A program made the position numbers and the translations under genes. A stretch of DNA of 64,000 nt, taken from the NCBI RefSeq assembly GCF_016862975.1, contig NZ_BONZ01000062.1, forward strand, positions 62,001 through 126,000, given 5' to 3'. A model generated the notes under the pieces. It had not been told where the DNA came from. It saw nothing but the letters and a program-made list of their open reading frames with translations, and made no database searches. Numbering within the stretch: position 1 is the stretch's first letter; each line of letters starts with the position of its first letter. Shown piece by piece: positions 50,068 to 57,740 of the stretch. The stretch comes from Rugosimonospora africana (GTDB taxonomy: Bacteria; Actinomycetota; Actinomycetes; Mycobacteriales; Micromonosporaceae).

Positions 50068-50619
50068 GTGAGCGTCGTCGTCATCCAGTTCATCACCCTG
50101 GACGGAATCGTGTCCGACCCCGACGGGTCGGCGGGCACGCCGACCGGCGGCTGGGCCTTCCGGCACGGCCCGGAGACCGTCGCCGGGGACAAGTTCGGCC
50201 TCGGCCGGCTGCTGGACGAGGGAGTCATGCTGCTCGGCCGCACGACCTGGCAGTTGTTCTCCCGGCTCTGGCCGGGACGCGACGACCCGTTTTCCGCCCG
50301 GATGAACGCCGTGCCCAAACTGATCGCCTCACGGACGCTGACCGACAGTTCGGCGTGGGCGAACTCGCGGATCATCGACGGCGACCTGGTCGACATCATC
50401 AGGCGCGAGCGGCGCGATGTGATCATCGCTGGCAGCCTCAGCGTCGTGCGGACGCTGATGGCCGAGGACCTGATCGACGAGTACCGGCTCCTGACCTTCC
50501 CCACCATTCTCGGCACCGGTCAGCGTCTCTTTCCCGCCGGCGGTGCGCCCGTCCACCTGGAGTGCCTGTCGGCCGGGCAGGCCGGAGCCACCGTCCTGAC
50601 CCGGTACGGGCGAGGTTAG
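50068..50619 (+). CDS. Dihydrofolate reductase-family (RibD C-terminal) protein
   Basis: This 183-residue NAD(P)H-binding protein has the DHFR/RibD-C fold: VVVIQFITLDGIVSDPDG (~3-20), MLLGRTTWQLFSRLWPGRDD (~54-73) and IAGSLSVVRTLMAEDLIDEY (~120-139). GTG 50068 has GAAGGGA upstream. It lies 55 bp after the sigma-factor gene. Such proteins are common behind SigG/SigJ-type factors; the reaction is unknown. Confidence 0.9.
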   Translation: MSVVVIQFITLDGIVSDPDGSAGTPTGGWAFRHGPETVAGDKFGLGRLLDEGVMLLGRTTWQLFSRLWPGRDDPFSARMNAVPKLIASRTLTDSSAWANSRIIDGDLVDIIRRERRDVIIAGSLSVVRTLMAEDLIDEYRLLTFPTILGTGQRLFPAGGAPVHLECLSAGQAGATVLTRYGRG

Positions 50620-50631
50620 GTACTCGCGGCT

Positions 50632-51588
50632 TCAGTAGACGGCGGGTTCCACGGTGAGCGTTCCGGAAGCCGTGTCGATGTGGGCGTGCGTGCCGAGTGG
50701 GACCGTCGGCGGGTGGATGCTGTGCCCGACCGGAAGCCCGCCGAGGACGGGCACGTGGAGACGCTCCAGTCGGTCACGCAGGACGTCGGTGATGCCCCAG
50801 CCGCCCAGCGAAGGATCGTCGACGGTGTCCTCGAACCCGATGAACTGGCCGAGCGCGACGCCGTGCAATCCGTCCAGGGCTCCTGAGCGGGTCAGTTGGG
50901 TGAGTGCGCGGTCTACTTCGCCGAGGCCGGTGCCCTTCTGGTGTTCGAGGAAGAGGATGGCCCCGCGCAGGTTGGGCAGGCCGGCGCCGGTCTCGGTGCG
51001 GATCGCGTCGAGGTTCCCACCGACCAGGACCCCGCCGGCTGTGCCGTGGATGGTGACCGCCGCACTGACTTGCGCGGCGTCCTGGCTCACGACGATCGGG
51101 TCGGTGGTCATCAGCGCCCGGCGCAGCGCATCGGCCGACGCGGGACCGGACCACCGGTCATTCCAGTTGGCGAATGGCCCGTGTAGTCCGGCCAGCCCGC
51201 ACCTGGACCACAACGCGAGGTGGATGTGGGTGATGTCGCTGAAGCCGACCACCGGCTTGGGGTCGCGCCGCACAGCGTCGAAATCCAGGTCGTCGACGAT
51301 GCGGTAGGCACCCTTGCCGCCCCGGGTCGCGATGATGGCGCGTACGCCCGGGTCGCGGAAGGCGGCGTTGAGGTCGGCGGTGCGGTCCTCATCCCGCCCG
51401 GCCATGTATCCCCACCGGTCGAACACGTGCTCGCCCAACTCGACGCGCAGGCCCCACGAGGTCAGCAGCTCAACGCCACGGGCGACGCCGTCACGGCTCG
51501 GTGGGCTGGCCGGAGACACGATCCGCACCCGATCGCCAGGGCGAAGCCGCCGTGACCGCAGCGTCTTTGACAGGCCGCCTGAGTCCAC
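50632..51588 (-). CDS. LD-carboxypeptidase (S66 family, LdcA/MccF-like)
   Basis: This 318-residue serine peptidase removes terminal D-Ala from murein tetrapeptide (LdcA) or inactivates microcin C-like peptides (MccF). Catalytic Ser is in VGFSDIT (~117), Glu in ILFLEHQKGTG (~215) and His in LPVGHSIHPP (~287). GTG 51588 gives the usual start. No microcin genes are near, so a cell-wall recycling role is the default. Confidence 0.92.
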   Translation of the reverse strand: MDSGGLSKTLRSRRLRPGDRVRIVSPASPPSRDGVARGVELLTSWGLRVELGEHVFDRWGYMAGRDEDRTADLNAAFRDPGVRAIIATRGGKGAYRIVDDLDFDAVRRDPKPVVGFSDITHIHLALWSRCGLAGLHGPFANWNDRWSGPASADALRRALMTTDPIVVSQDAAQVSAAVTIHGTAGGVLVGGNLDAIRTETGAGLPNLRGAILFLEHQKGTGLGEVDRALTQLTRSGALDGLHGVALGQFIGFEDTVDDPSLGGWGITDVLRDRLERLHVPVLGGLPVGHSIHPPTVPLGTHAHIDTASGTLTVEPAVY

Positions 51589-51665
51589 CCGTGATCCTTC
51601 CGCCCCGACCCTTGGACACGGTGCGTGGCTACCCGATCACACTGTGAGGTTGAGGATCTGCGACG

Positions 51666-51738
51666 TGCCCCCGGTGGGATTCGAACCCACACTGGATGGA
51701 TTTTGAGTCCACTGACTCTGCCGTTGGTCTACAGGGGC
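51666..51738 (-). tRNA. tRNA-Leu (anticodon CAA), short variable arm
   Basis: 73 nt fold exactly into a cloverleaf: acceptor GCCCCTG/CGGGGGC, 3-bp D stem GAC/GTC, anticodon stem GTGGA/TCCAT with loop CTCAAAA (anticodon CAA at positions 34-36), a 5-base variable loop (CCAGT), T arm GTGGG-TTCGAAT-CCCAC and discriminator A. CCA is not encoded. Leu tRNAs normally carry a long variable arm; here it is five bases, so the amino acid assignment rests on the anticodon alone. It lies just upstream of, and opposite to, the pdtaR gene. Confidence 0.9.
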
Positions 51739-51824
51739 GTAGGTCGCTACAGCCTACCCACTACGCTGATGGCATTGGCATCCGGATACGGCGTGTTGAG
51801 ATCGAAGCGTGGGGGTAGGACCAG

Positions 51825-52451
51825 GTGACCGGGACGCAGGACGGCGGGCCACGCCGTAGGGTACTCATCGCCGAGGACGAGGCGCTGATCCGGCTCGACC
51901 TCGCCGAGATGCTGGTGGAGGAGTCCTACGACGTCGTCGGCGAAGCTGGCGACGGGGAGACCGCCGTCCGGCTCGCCGAAGAGCTCAAGCCCGATCTTGT
52001 GATCTTGGATATCAAGATGCCGATCATGGATGGCTTGGCGGCGGCCGAGAAGATCGCCGGCGCGCGGATCGCTCCGGTGATCATCCTTACCGCGTTCAGC
52101 CAGCGGGAACTGGTCGAGCGGGCACGCGCCGCGGGCGCGATGGCCTACCTGGTCAAGCCGTTCCAGAAGAGCGACCTGGTGCCGGCCATCGAGATCGCGT
52201 TGTCGCGGTTTGCCGAGATTACCGTGCTCGAGTCGGAGATCGCGTCGCTGAACGATCGGCTGGAGACCCGCAAGGCCGTCGAGCGCGCGAAGGGCTCGCT
52301 GATGGCTCAGTACGGGATGAGCGAACCGCAGGCTTTTAAGTGGATTCAGCGCACCGCGATGGACCACCGGATGACGATGCGGGAGGTCGCGGACCGGATC
52401 ATCGCCGAGTCGTCTGGTAACGACAACGTTGCAGGTCAATCCCCGGCCTAA
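51825..52451 (+). CDS. pdtaR: ANTAR-domain response regulator (PdtaR-like)
   Basis: This 208-residue regulator binds RNA to prevent transcription termination. The receiver domain (~12-130) has DE after IAE (~18), phospho-acceptor Asp in LVILDIKMPIMDG (~66) and Lys in YLVKPFQKSD. The C-terminal ANTAR domain (~140-195) has RKAVERAKGSLMAQYGMSEP and AFKWIQRTAMDHRM. GTG 51825 has TAGGA upstream. The sensor kinase (PdtaS type) is elsewhere. In mycobacteria PdtaS/PdtaR responds to metals and nitric oxide. The order pdtaR-liv-polA is conserved in Streptomyces. Confidence 0.95.
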   Translation: MTGTQDGGPRRRVLIAEDEALIRLDLAEMLVEESYDVVGEAGDGETAVRLAEELKPDLVILDIKMPIMDGLAAAEKIAGARIAPVIILTAFSQRELVERARAAGAMAYLVKPFQKSDLVPAIEIALSRFAEITVLESEIASLNDRLETRKAVERAKGSLMAQYGMSEPQAFKWIQRTAMDHRMTMREVADRIIAESSGNDNVAGQSPA

Positions 52452-52526
52452 CACAGTCAGTAACGGTTAGGTCAACGCCTGCCAAAGAACCTTACGGTGG
52501 TTTGCGAAGTGGGATAACGTCCCGCC

Positions 52527-52548
52527 CCAGATCGGCACAGCGATCTGG
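52527..52548. other. Hairpin in the leader of the liv operon
   Basis: CCAGATCG (52527-52534) and CGATCTGG (52541-52548) form a perfect stem around GCACAG, about 75 bases before the start of the binding-protein gene. It may be an attenuator or an ANTAR target hairpin; no matching second hairpin was confirmed. Confidence 0.4.
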
Positions 52549-52621
52549 CTTCAGCGCGCCACGCCCGGGCGACGCGCCCCTGTGGAGCGCTGAGTCATTG
52601 GATGGAGGAGGGTTCGAGGCC

Positions 52622-53791
52622 TTGAGGCAGGGACTTGTACGTGCGCTTGGGGGCGTAGCCGTACTGGCGGTCATCGCTGGTTCGGCGGCGTGTAACAGCA
52701 CGAAGGACACCAACTCGTCGTCGAGTGGCGGCAAGAACTGTGGGTATGAGCTGGCGTACTTCGGTGCGCTGACCGGCTCGTCCGCCAACCTCGGCGTCAA
52801 CATCGAGCAGGGCGCGGCCCTGGCTGTCGAGCAGTACAACACGAAGAACGGCAAGAACTGCATTGTTCTGAAGACGTTCGACTCGCAGGGTAGCGAGCAG
52901 GTCGCCCCTGGTGTGGCCCGGCAGCTCGTCGCCGACACGAAGATTATCGGCATCATCGGCCCGCCGTTCTCCGGTGAGTCGCAGGCCGCCGACCCGACCT
53001 TCGACCAGGCCGGCATTCCGATGATCACCCCGTCCGCGACGCGCCCGTCGCTGTCGACCAGCAACTGGAAGACCTTCCACCGCGCGGTCGCCAACGACAA
53101 CGCGCAGGGGCCGGCCGCTGCGAACTACATCAAGTCGGTGCTCAAGGCGCAGAAGGTGTTCGTCGCTGACGACCAGTCCGCGTACGGCTCCGGCCTCGCC
53201 AACATCGTCAAGAGCACCCTGGGCCCGCTGGTCGTGGGTTCCGACCACACTCAGGGCGACGGTCAGCAGACCGACTTCTCGCCCACGGTCACCAAGATCG
53301 TCTCCAGTGGCGCCACCGCGTTCTTCTACGGCGGCTACTACCAGAACGCCGGCCTGCTGCGTAAGCAGCTGACCGCGCAGGGCTGGAAGGGCGTCGAGGT
53401 CGCCGGCGACGGTGTGAACGACCCGGGCTTCTCGAAGGCGGCCGGCAACGCCGCGGCGGCCGGCTCGATCGTGACCTGCCCGTGCGCCCCGGCCTCGCAG
53501 GCCAAGGGCTCGTTCGTGGCCGACTACAAGGCCCGCTGGAACCAGGACGCTGGCACCTACAGCGACGTCGCGTTCGACGCGGCGAACTTCTTCCTGCAGG
53601 GCATCAGCGCCGGCAACACCACGACGACGAAGCTGAACAACTACATCAACACCAACAGCTACACCGGTATCGCGAACACCTACAAGTTCACCAGCACCGG
53701 TGAGCTGGACCCCAGCCTGCTGAAGGTCTGGGCGTTCAAGTTCCAGCCGGACGGCACCGTGGCGCCGGACCAGGAGGCTCCGAAGAGCTGA
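52622..53791 (+). CDS. Branched-chain amino-acid ABC transporter, substrate-binding lipoprotein
   Basis: This 389-residue periplasmic-type binding protein is anchored as a lipoprotein (signal LVRALGGVAVLAVIAGSAAC, lipobox Cys ~23). Mature sequence matches the Leu/Ile/Val-binding fold: YFGALTGSSANLGVNIEQGA (~40-59), IIGIIGPPFSGESQAADPTF and FYGGYYQNAGLLRKQLTAQG. TTG 52622 is chosen from the GGAGGAGGG ten bases before it and the correct signal peptide. First gene of the liv operon; a hairpin at 53829 may keep its level above that of the permeases. Confidence 0.94.
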   Translation: MRQGLVRALGGVAVLAVIAGSAACNSTKDTNSSSSGGKNCGYELAYFGALTGSSANLGVNIEQGAALAVEQYNTKNGKNCIVLKTFDSQGSEQVAPGVARQLVADTKIIGIIGPPFSGESQAADPTFDQAGIPMITPSATRPSLSTSNWKTFHRAVANDNAQGPAAANYIKSVLKAQKVFVADDQSAYGSGLANIVKSTLGPLVVGSDHTQGDGQQTDFSPTVTKIVSSGATAFFYGGYYQNAGLLRKQLTAQGWKGVEVAGDGVNDPGFSKAAGNAAAAGSIVTCPCAPASQAKGSFVADYKARWNQDAGTYSDVAFDAANFFLQGISAGNTTTTKLNNYINTNSYTGIANTYKFTSTGELDPSLLKVWAFKFQPDGTVAPDQEAPKS

Positions 53792-53828
53792 TCGGTTGAT
53801 CAGTTGTACCTAATTCGGTCGATGGGCC

Positions 53829-53864
53829 GGTGCGGCCGGGGGGCGAAGAACTCCCGGCCGCACC
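53829..53864 (+). terminator. Attenuator-like hairpin between binding protein and livH
   Basis: GGTGCGGCCGGG (53829-53840) and CCCGGCCGCACC (53853-53864) form a perfect 12-bp stem, extended by GGGC/GCCC outside. It ends 25 bases before the livH start. A partial terminator or RNA-stabilising hairpin would explain excess of binding protein over permease. Confidence 0.7.
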
Positions 53865-53889
53865 GCCCTCTTCGCTCCTGGAGCCTCGT

Positions 53890-54840
53890 GTGAACTTCTC
53901 TGGTCTCATACACGATTTCGGGCCGTTGACCGTCACCGGGTTGGCTCAGGGCGCCATCTACGCGCTCTTCGCGCTCGGTTACACGCTGGTCTACGGCGTT
54001 TTGCGTCTCATCAACTTCGCCCACTCCGAAGTCTTCATCATGGGTACCTTCGCGTGCCTGATCACCTGGGGATTCTTCGGTCTGGACCAGAACTCGGCGC
54101 AGCCTTCGGTCGGCGGCGCGATCGGATACCTGTTGCTGGGCCTGGCCGTCGCGGCCGTGGTCTCCGGCCTGACCGCGCTGCTCGTCGAACTGGTCGCGTA
54201 CCGGCCACTACGGCGGCGCAACGCGCCGCCGCTGGCGTTCCTGATCACCGCGATCGGCGCCTCGACGGTGATTTCCGAGACGATCGGCGTGCTCACCCAC
54301 CACAACCCCCGTGGCGTGCCGCCGATGATCTCGACGAAGCCCGTCGTGCACTTCGGCAACACCGACATCACCGGCCTGCAGATCCTGATGGTGGTGCTGG
54401 CGCTGGCGCTCATGGTCCTGCTGGAGTGGTTCGTCGGGCGCACCCGGTTGGGCCGCGGGATCCGCGCGGTCGCGCAGAGCCCGGACGGCGCGGCTCTGAT
54501 GGGGGTCAACAAGAACCGGGTCATCTCGCTGGTCTTCCTGCTCGGCGGGCTGATGGCCGGCGTGGCCGCCGTGATGTACGTCTTGAAGATCGGCGACACT
54601 CGCTACGACCAGGGATTCACGCTTGGTATCCAGGCATTCACCGCCGCCGTGCTCGGCGGCATCGGAAACCTGCGGGGCGCGTTGGTCGGCGGGTTCCTGC
54701 TCGGGCTCGTCGGCAACTACGGTTCGGGACTGTTCGGCACCGCGTGGCACGACGCCGTGGGCTTCGTGATCCTCGTGGTGATCCTGATGTTCCGGCCGAC
54801 CGGTCTGCTCGGCGAGGCACTAGGGAAGGCCCGCGCATGA
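53890..54840 (+). CDS. livH: Branched-chain amino-acid ABC transporter permease LivH
   Basis: This 316-residue membrane subunit has about eight helices. It shows the LivH signature: GLAQGAIYALFALGYTLVYG (~17-36), LINFAHSEVFIMG, GRGIRAVAQSPDGAALMGVN (cytoplasmic EAA-like loop, ~196-215), FTAAVLGGIGNLRGALVGG. GTG 53890 has GGAG upstream. Its stop overlaps a 14-codon frame that leads to livM. Confidence 0.95.
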   Translation: MNFSGLIHDFGPLTVTGLAQGAIYALFALGYTLVYGVLRLINFAHSEVFIMGTFACLITWGFFGLDQNSAQPSVGGAIGYLLLGLAVAAVVSGLTALLVELVAYRPLRRRNAPPLAFLITAIGASTVISETIGVLTHHNPRGVPPMISTKPVVHFGNTDITGLQILMVVLALALMVLLEWFVGRTRLGRGIRAVAQSPDGAALMGVNKNRVISLVFLLGGLMAGVAAVMYVLKIGDTRYDQGFTLGIQAFTAAVLGGIGNLRGALVGGFLLGLVGNYGSGLFGTAWHDAVGFVILVVILMFRPTGLLGEALGKARA

Positions 54841-54881
54841 ACCACGGCGAGACGTTCGTACCGGAGGAGGTGGCGGCATGA
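54837..54881 (+). CDS. 14-residue coupling frame between livH and livM
   Basis: ATG 54837 overlaps the livH stop (ATGA) and the frame's own TGA overlaps the livM ATG (ATGA). The product is MNHGETFVPEEVAA. GGGAAGG precedes its start, and the livM ribosome site GGAGGAGG lies inside it. It would hand ribosomes from livH to livM. It may have no peptide function. Confidence 0.5.
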   Translation: MNHGETFVPEEVAA

Positions 54882-56029
54882 CCACAGTGGACGTCCCTCC
54901 CACCGCCGAGGCGCAGACACCCGCGCCCCTGCCGCGCCGCAAGCGCAACGGCATCCGAAGCTGGTTCGCCAACCTGCCGTGGCCGGCCCGTACCGGCATC
55001 CTCGTGGCGGTTGTCGCCGCGGCGTACCTGCTGCCGTACACGGCCGACGTGCCGGTCATCGGACCGCAGATCATCACGACCGGTACCGACTGGCGCACCA
55101 CCCTGTTCACGGTCTCCTACTACATCCTGCTGTCGCTGGGCCTCAACGTCGTCGTCGGATACGCCGGCCTGCTGGACCTCGGGTACGTCGGCTTCTTCGC
55201 GGTCGGCGCGTACACCGTGTCGCTGCTCAGCTCGCCGGACAGCCTCTGGCACACCCACTGGGCGTGGCTGGAGACGATCCCGGTCGCGGTCGCTATCGCG
55301 ATGCTCTCGGGCCTCATCCTCGGCTGGCCGACCCTGCGATTGCGCGGGGACTACCTGGCCATCGTCACGCTCGGGTTCGCCGAACTCATCAAGATCATCG
55401 CAACCAGTACCCCGGGCTTCCTTCGCGGCGACACGGGTTTCACCCGGATCCCGGCCCCGCCCGGTCACCACGCCGACGGCACCCCGCTGTTCGGCGTGCG
55501 CGACTCCACCCCGTACTACTGGGTGGGCCTGACCCTGGTCATCGTGGTCATCTTCGCGATCCGCAACCTCGACCGCAGCAGGGTCGGCCGGTCCTGGCTG
55601 GCCATCCGCGAGGACGAGGAAGCGGCCGAGGTGATGGGGGTGCGGACGGTCAAGTTCAAGCTCTGGGCCTTCGCCATCGGCGCCTTCGTCGGTGGGCTGG
55701 GCGGCGTCATGTTCGCCGGCTTCCAGGGCTTCGTGAACTCGAACACCTTCGTCCTCCAGTTCTCGATCCTGGTCCTGGCCGGCGTGGTGATGGGCGGCTC
55801 CGGCAACATCGCCGGCGCCATCCTGGGTGGTGCGCTGATCGCCTACATCCCCGAGCGGCTCCGCGGGGTCACCGACCCGATCTCGCACACCGACCTGTTC
55901 CAGTGGCGGTTCGTGATGTTCGGGCTGGTCATCATCCTGGTTATGATCTTCCGGCCGCAGGGGCTCATTCCCAGCCGCCGCCGGGCCATGGAGCTGCGGG
56001 ATCGCAGGAAGGAGGCCGCGCCGGAATGA
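54878..56029 (+). CDS. livM: Branched-chain amino-acid ABC transporter permease LivM
   Basis: This 383-residue membrane subunit begins with ~35 polar residues, then has about nine helices. LivM hallmarks: LSLGLNVVVGYAGLLDLGYV (~78-97), the EAA-like loop SRVGRSWLAIREDEEAAEVM, and FVGGLGGVMFAGFQGFVNSN. ATG 54878 has GGAGGAGG upstream. Its stop overlaps a 27-codon frame made from a repeat, which leads into livG. Confidence 0.95.
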   Translation: MTTVDVPPTAEAQTPAPLPRRKRNGIRSWFANLPWPARTGILVAVVAAAYLLPYTADVPVIGPQIITTGTDWRTTLFTVSYYILLSLGLNVVVGYAGLLDLGYVGFFAVGAYTVSLLSSPDSLWHTHWAWLETIPVAVAIAMLSGLILGWPTLRLRGDYLAIVTLGFAELIKIIATSTPGFLRGDTGFTRIPAPPGHHADGTPLFGVRDSTPYYWVGLTLVIVVIFAIRNLDRSRVGRSWLAIREDEEAAEVMGVRTVKFKLWAFAIGAFVGGLGGVMFAGFQGFVNSNTFVLQFSILVLAGVVMGGSGNIAGAILGGALIAYIPERLRGVTDPISHTDLFQWRFVMFGLVIILVMIFRPQGLIPSRRRAMELRDRRKEAAPE

Positions 56030-56109
56030 GCGAGAGTAGCGAGCGAATCGGCAGGCTCAGTGCGAATGAGCCTCGTCGTGCCGGCGAGCGTAGCGAGGTG
56101 GCGCGATGA
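56026..56109 (+). CDS. 27-residue repeat-derived coupling frame between livM and livG
   Basis: ATG 56026 overlaps the livM stop and TGA 56109 overlaps the livG start, both as ATGA. The frame (contains SERIGRLSANEPRRAGERSE) is encoded by a GAGCGTAGCGAG-type repeat of the kind seen in Micromonosporaceae. A perfect AGGAAGGAGG stands before its ATG, as would be expected for the original livG start. Translation for coupling is likely; peptide function is doubtful. Confidence 0.5.
   Translation: MSESSERIGRLSANEPRRAGERSEVAR
56030..56109 (+). repeat. GCGAGCGTAGCGAG-type repeat between livM and livG
   Basis: GAGAGTAGCGAGCGAATC (56030-56051 region) and GCGAGCGTAGCGAGGTGG (56083-56102 region) bracket a GAGCCTCGTCG centre. 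ATGAGCGAG stands at both borders (56026 and 56106), like a target duplication. Confidence 0.7.
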
Positions 56110-56993
56110 GCGAGCCGAATACTGAGTCGCCTGAGTGGGAGGACGCCACCGCCCGGCAGCGGGTCGACGAGCCGATCGCGACCAGCGCGCCCGAGACCGC
56201 GCCGGTGAGGCCGGCCGACCCGGAGACGCTGCTGGAGGTCGACAACGTAACCCTGCGGTTCGGCGGCGTCGTCGCGCTCGACCAGGTCAACTTCAGCCTG
56301 CACAAGGGTGAGATCTTCGGGTTGATCGGGCCGAACGGTGCCGGCAAGACCACCTGCTTCAACGCGATGACCGGCGTGTACCGGCCGACCAGCGGAGCGA
56401 TCCGGTTCAGCGGGCAGTCGGTCACCGGCAAGAAGAAGCACGAGATCACCCGGTTGGGCATCGCCCGCACGTTCCAGAACATCCGGCTGTTCCCCGAGAT
56501 GACCGCGCTGGAAAACGTGATGGTGGGCGTCGACGCCCACCACAAGACCAGCGTGGTCGGCGCGCTGCTGCGGTTGCCGCGGCACTGGCGTGAGGAGCGC
56601 AGCGGGCGGGCGCGGGCGATGGAATTGCTGGAGTTCGTCGGTATCGCGGGCCGCGCCGGCGACGTGTCGCGCAACCTGTCCTACGGCGAGCAGCGGCGGC
56701 TCGAGATCGCTCGCGCGCTGGCCACCGGCCCGACGCTGCTCTGCCTCGACGAGCCGGCCGCGGGCTTCAACCCGGCGGAAAAGGAGGATCTGCTCACGCT
56801 GATCCGCGCGATCCGCGACAACGGCGTGACGGTGCTGCTCATCGAGCACGACATGCGGCTGGTCATGGGCGTGTGTGACCGGCTCGTGGTGCTGGAGTTC
56901 GGGAAGAAGATCGCCGAGGGTACGCCCGCCGAGGTGCGGGACGACCCGAAGGTGATCGCGGCGTACCTGGGGGAACCGGCCGATGCTGCTTGA
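56106..56993 (+). CDS. livG: Branched-chain amino-acid ABC transporter ATPase LivG
   Basis: This 295-residue ATPase has a ~40-residue acidic N-terminal extension. Walker A is LIGPNGAGKTTCFNAMTG (~74-91), the Q-loop region ARTFQNIRLFPEMTALENVM, the signature LSYGEQRRLEIARALA, and Walker B LLCLDEPAAGFNPAE. Residues LIEHDMRLVMGVCDRLVVLE carry the switch His. The start comes right after the repeat-derived frame. Overlaps livF by 11 bp. Confidence 0.95.
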   Translation: MSEPNTESPEWEDATARQRVDEPIATSAPETAPVRPADPETLLEVDNVTLRFGGVVALDQVNFSLHKGEIFGLIGPNGAGKTTCFNAMTGVYRPTSGAIRFSGQSVTGKKKHEITRLGIARTFQNIRLFPEMTALENVMVGVDAHHKTSVVGALLRLPRHWREERSGRARAMELLEFVGIAGRAGDVSRNLSYGEQRRLEIARALATGPTLLCLDEPAAGFNPAEKEDLLTLIRAIRDNGVTVLLIEHDMRLVMGVCDRLVVLEFGKKIAEGTPAEVRDDPKVIAAYLGEPADAA

Positions 56994-57693
56994 GATCGAC
57001 AACATCACCCTGCTGTACGGCCGGATCCAGGCACTGCATGGGATCAGCCTCCAGGTCGACGAGGGCGAGATCGTGGCGCTCATCGGGGCCAACGGCGCCG
57101 GCAAGTCCACCACGATGCGTGCGGTCTCCGGGCTGCGCCCGATCGCGTCGGGGCAGATCCGGTTCGCCGGGCAGGACATCACGAACATGCGCGCCGACCT
57201 GCGGGTCATCCGCGGGATCAGCCAGGCGCCGGAAGGCCGGGGCATCTTCCCCGGAATGACGGTGCAGGAGAACCTGGACATGGGTGCGTACACCCGCCGC
57301 GACCGGGCCGGGATCCAGGCCGACCTCAAGCGGGTCTTCGAGCTGTTCCCCCGCTTGTCGGAGCGGCGCAAGCAGGCCGGCGGCACGCTGTCCGGCGGTG
57401 AGCAGCAGATGCTGGCGGTCGGCCGGGCGCTGATGAGCCGGCCGAAGCTGATGCTGCTGGACGAGCCGTCGATGGGCCTGGCGCCGATGCTCATCCAGCA
57501 GATCTTCTCGATCATTACCGAGATCAATCAGCAGGGCACCACGATCCTGCTGGTGGAGCAGAACGCGCAGCAGGCGCTGTCCCGGGCGCACCGCGCGTAC
57601 GTGCTGGAGACCGGCCGCATCGTCAAGAGCGGTACCGGTGAGGAGTTGCTGCGCGACTCCTCGGTCAAGGACGCATATCTCGGGGTGGCCTGA
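56983..57693 (+). CDS. livF: Branched-chain amino-acid ABC transporter ATPase LivF
   Basis: This 236-residue ATPase has Walker A LIGANGAGKSTTMRAVSG (~31-48), the LivF-type Q-loop segment GISQAPEGRGIFPGMTVQEN, signature LSGGEQQMLAVGRALM and Walker B LMLLDEPSMGLAPMLIQQIF. ATG 56983 lies within the 3' end of livG. It ends the liv operon. The next operon begins after only 47 bp. Confidence 0.95.
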   Translation: MLLEIDNITLLYGRIQALHGISLQVDEGEIVALIGANGAGKSTTMRAVSGLRPIASGQIRFAGQDITNMRADLRVIRGISQAPEGRGIFPGMTVQENLDMGAYTRRDRAGIQADLKRVFELFPRLSERRKQAGGTLSGGEQQMLAVGRALMSRPKLMLLDEPSMGLAPMLIQQIFSIITEINQQGTTILLVEQNAQQALSRAHRAYVLETGRIVKSGTGEELLRDSSVKDAYLGVA

Positions 57694-57740
57694 GCGGCGC
57701 ACTGCCGCTCGGGCTCCCCGTCACAGTGAGGGGTACAGAA

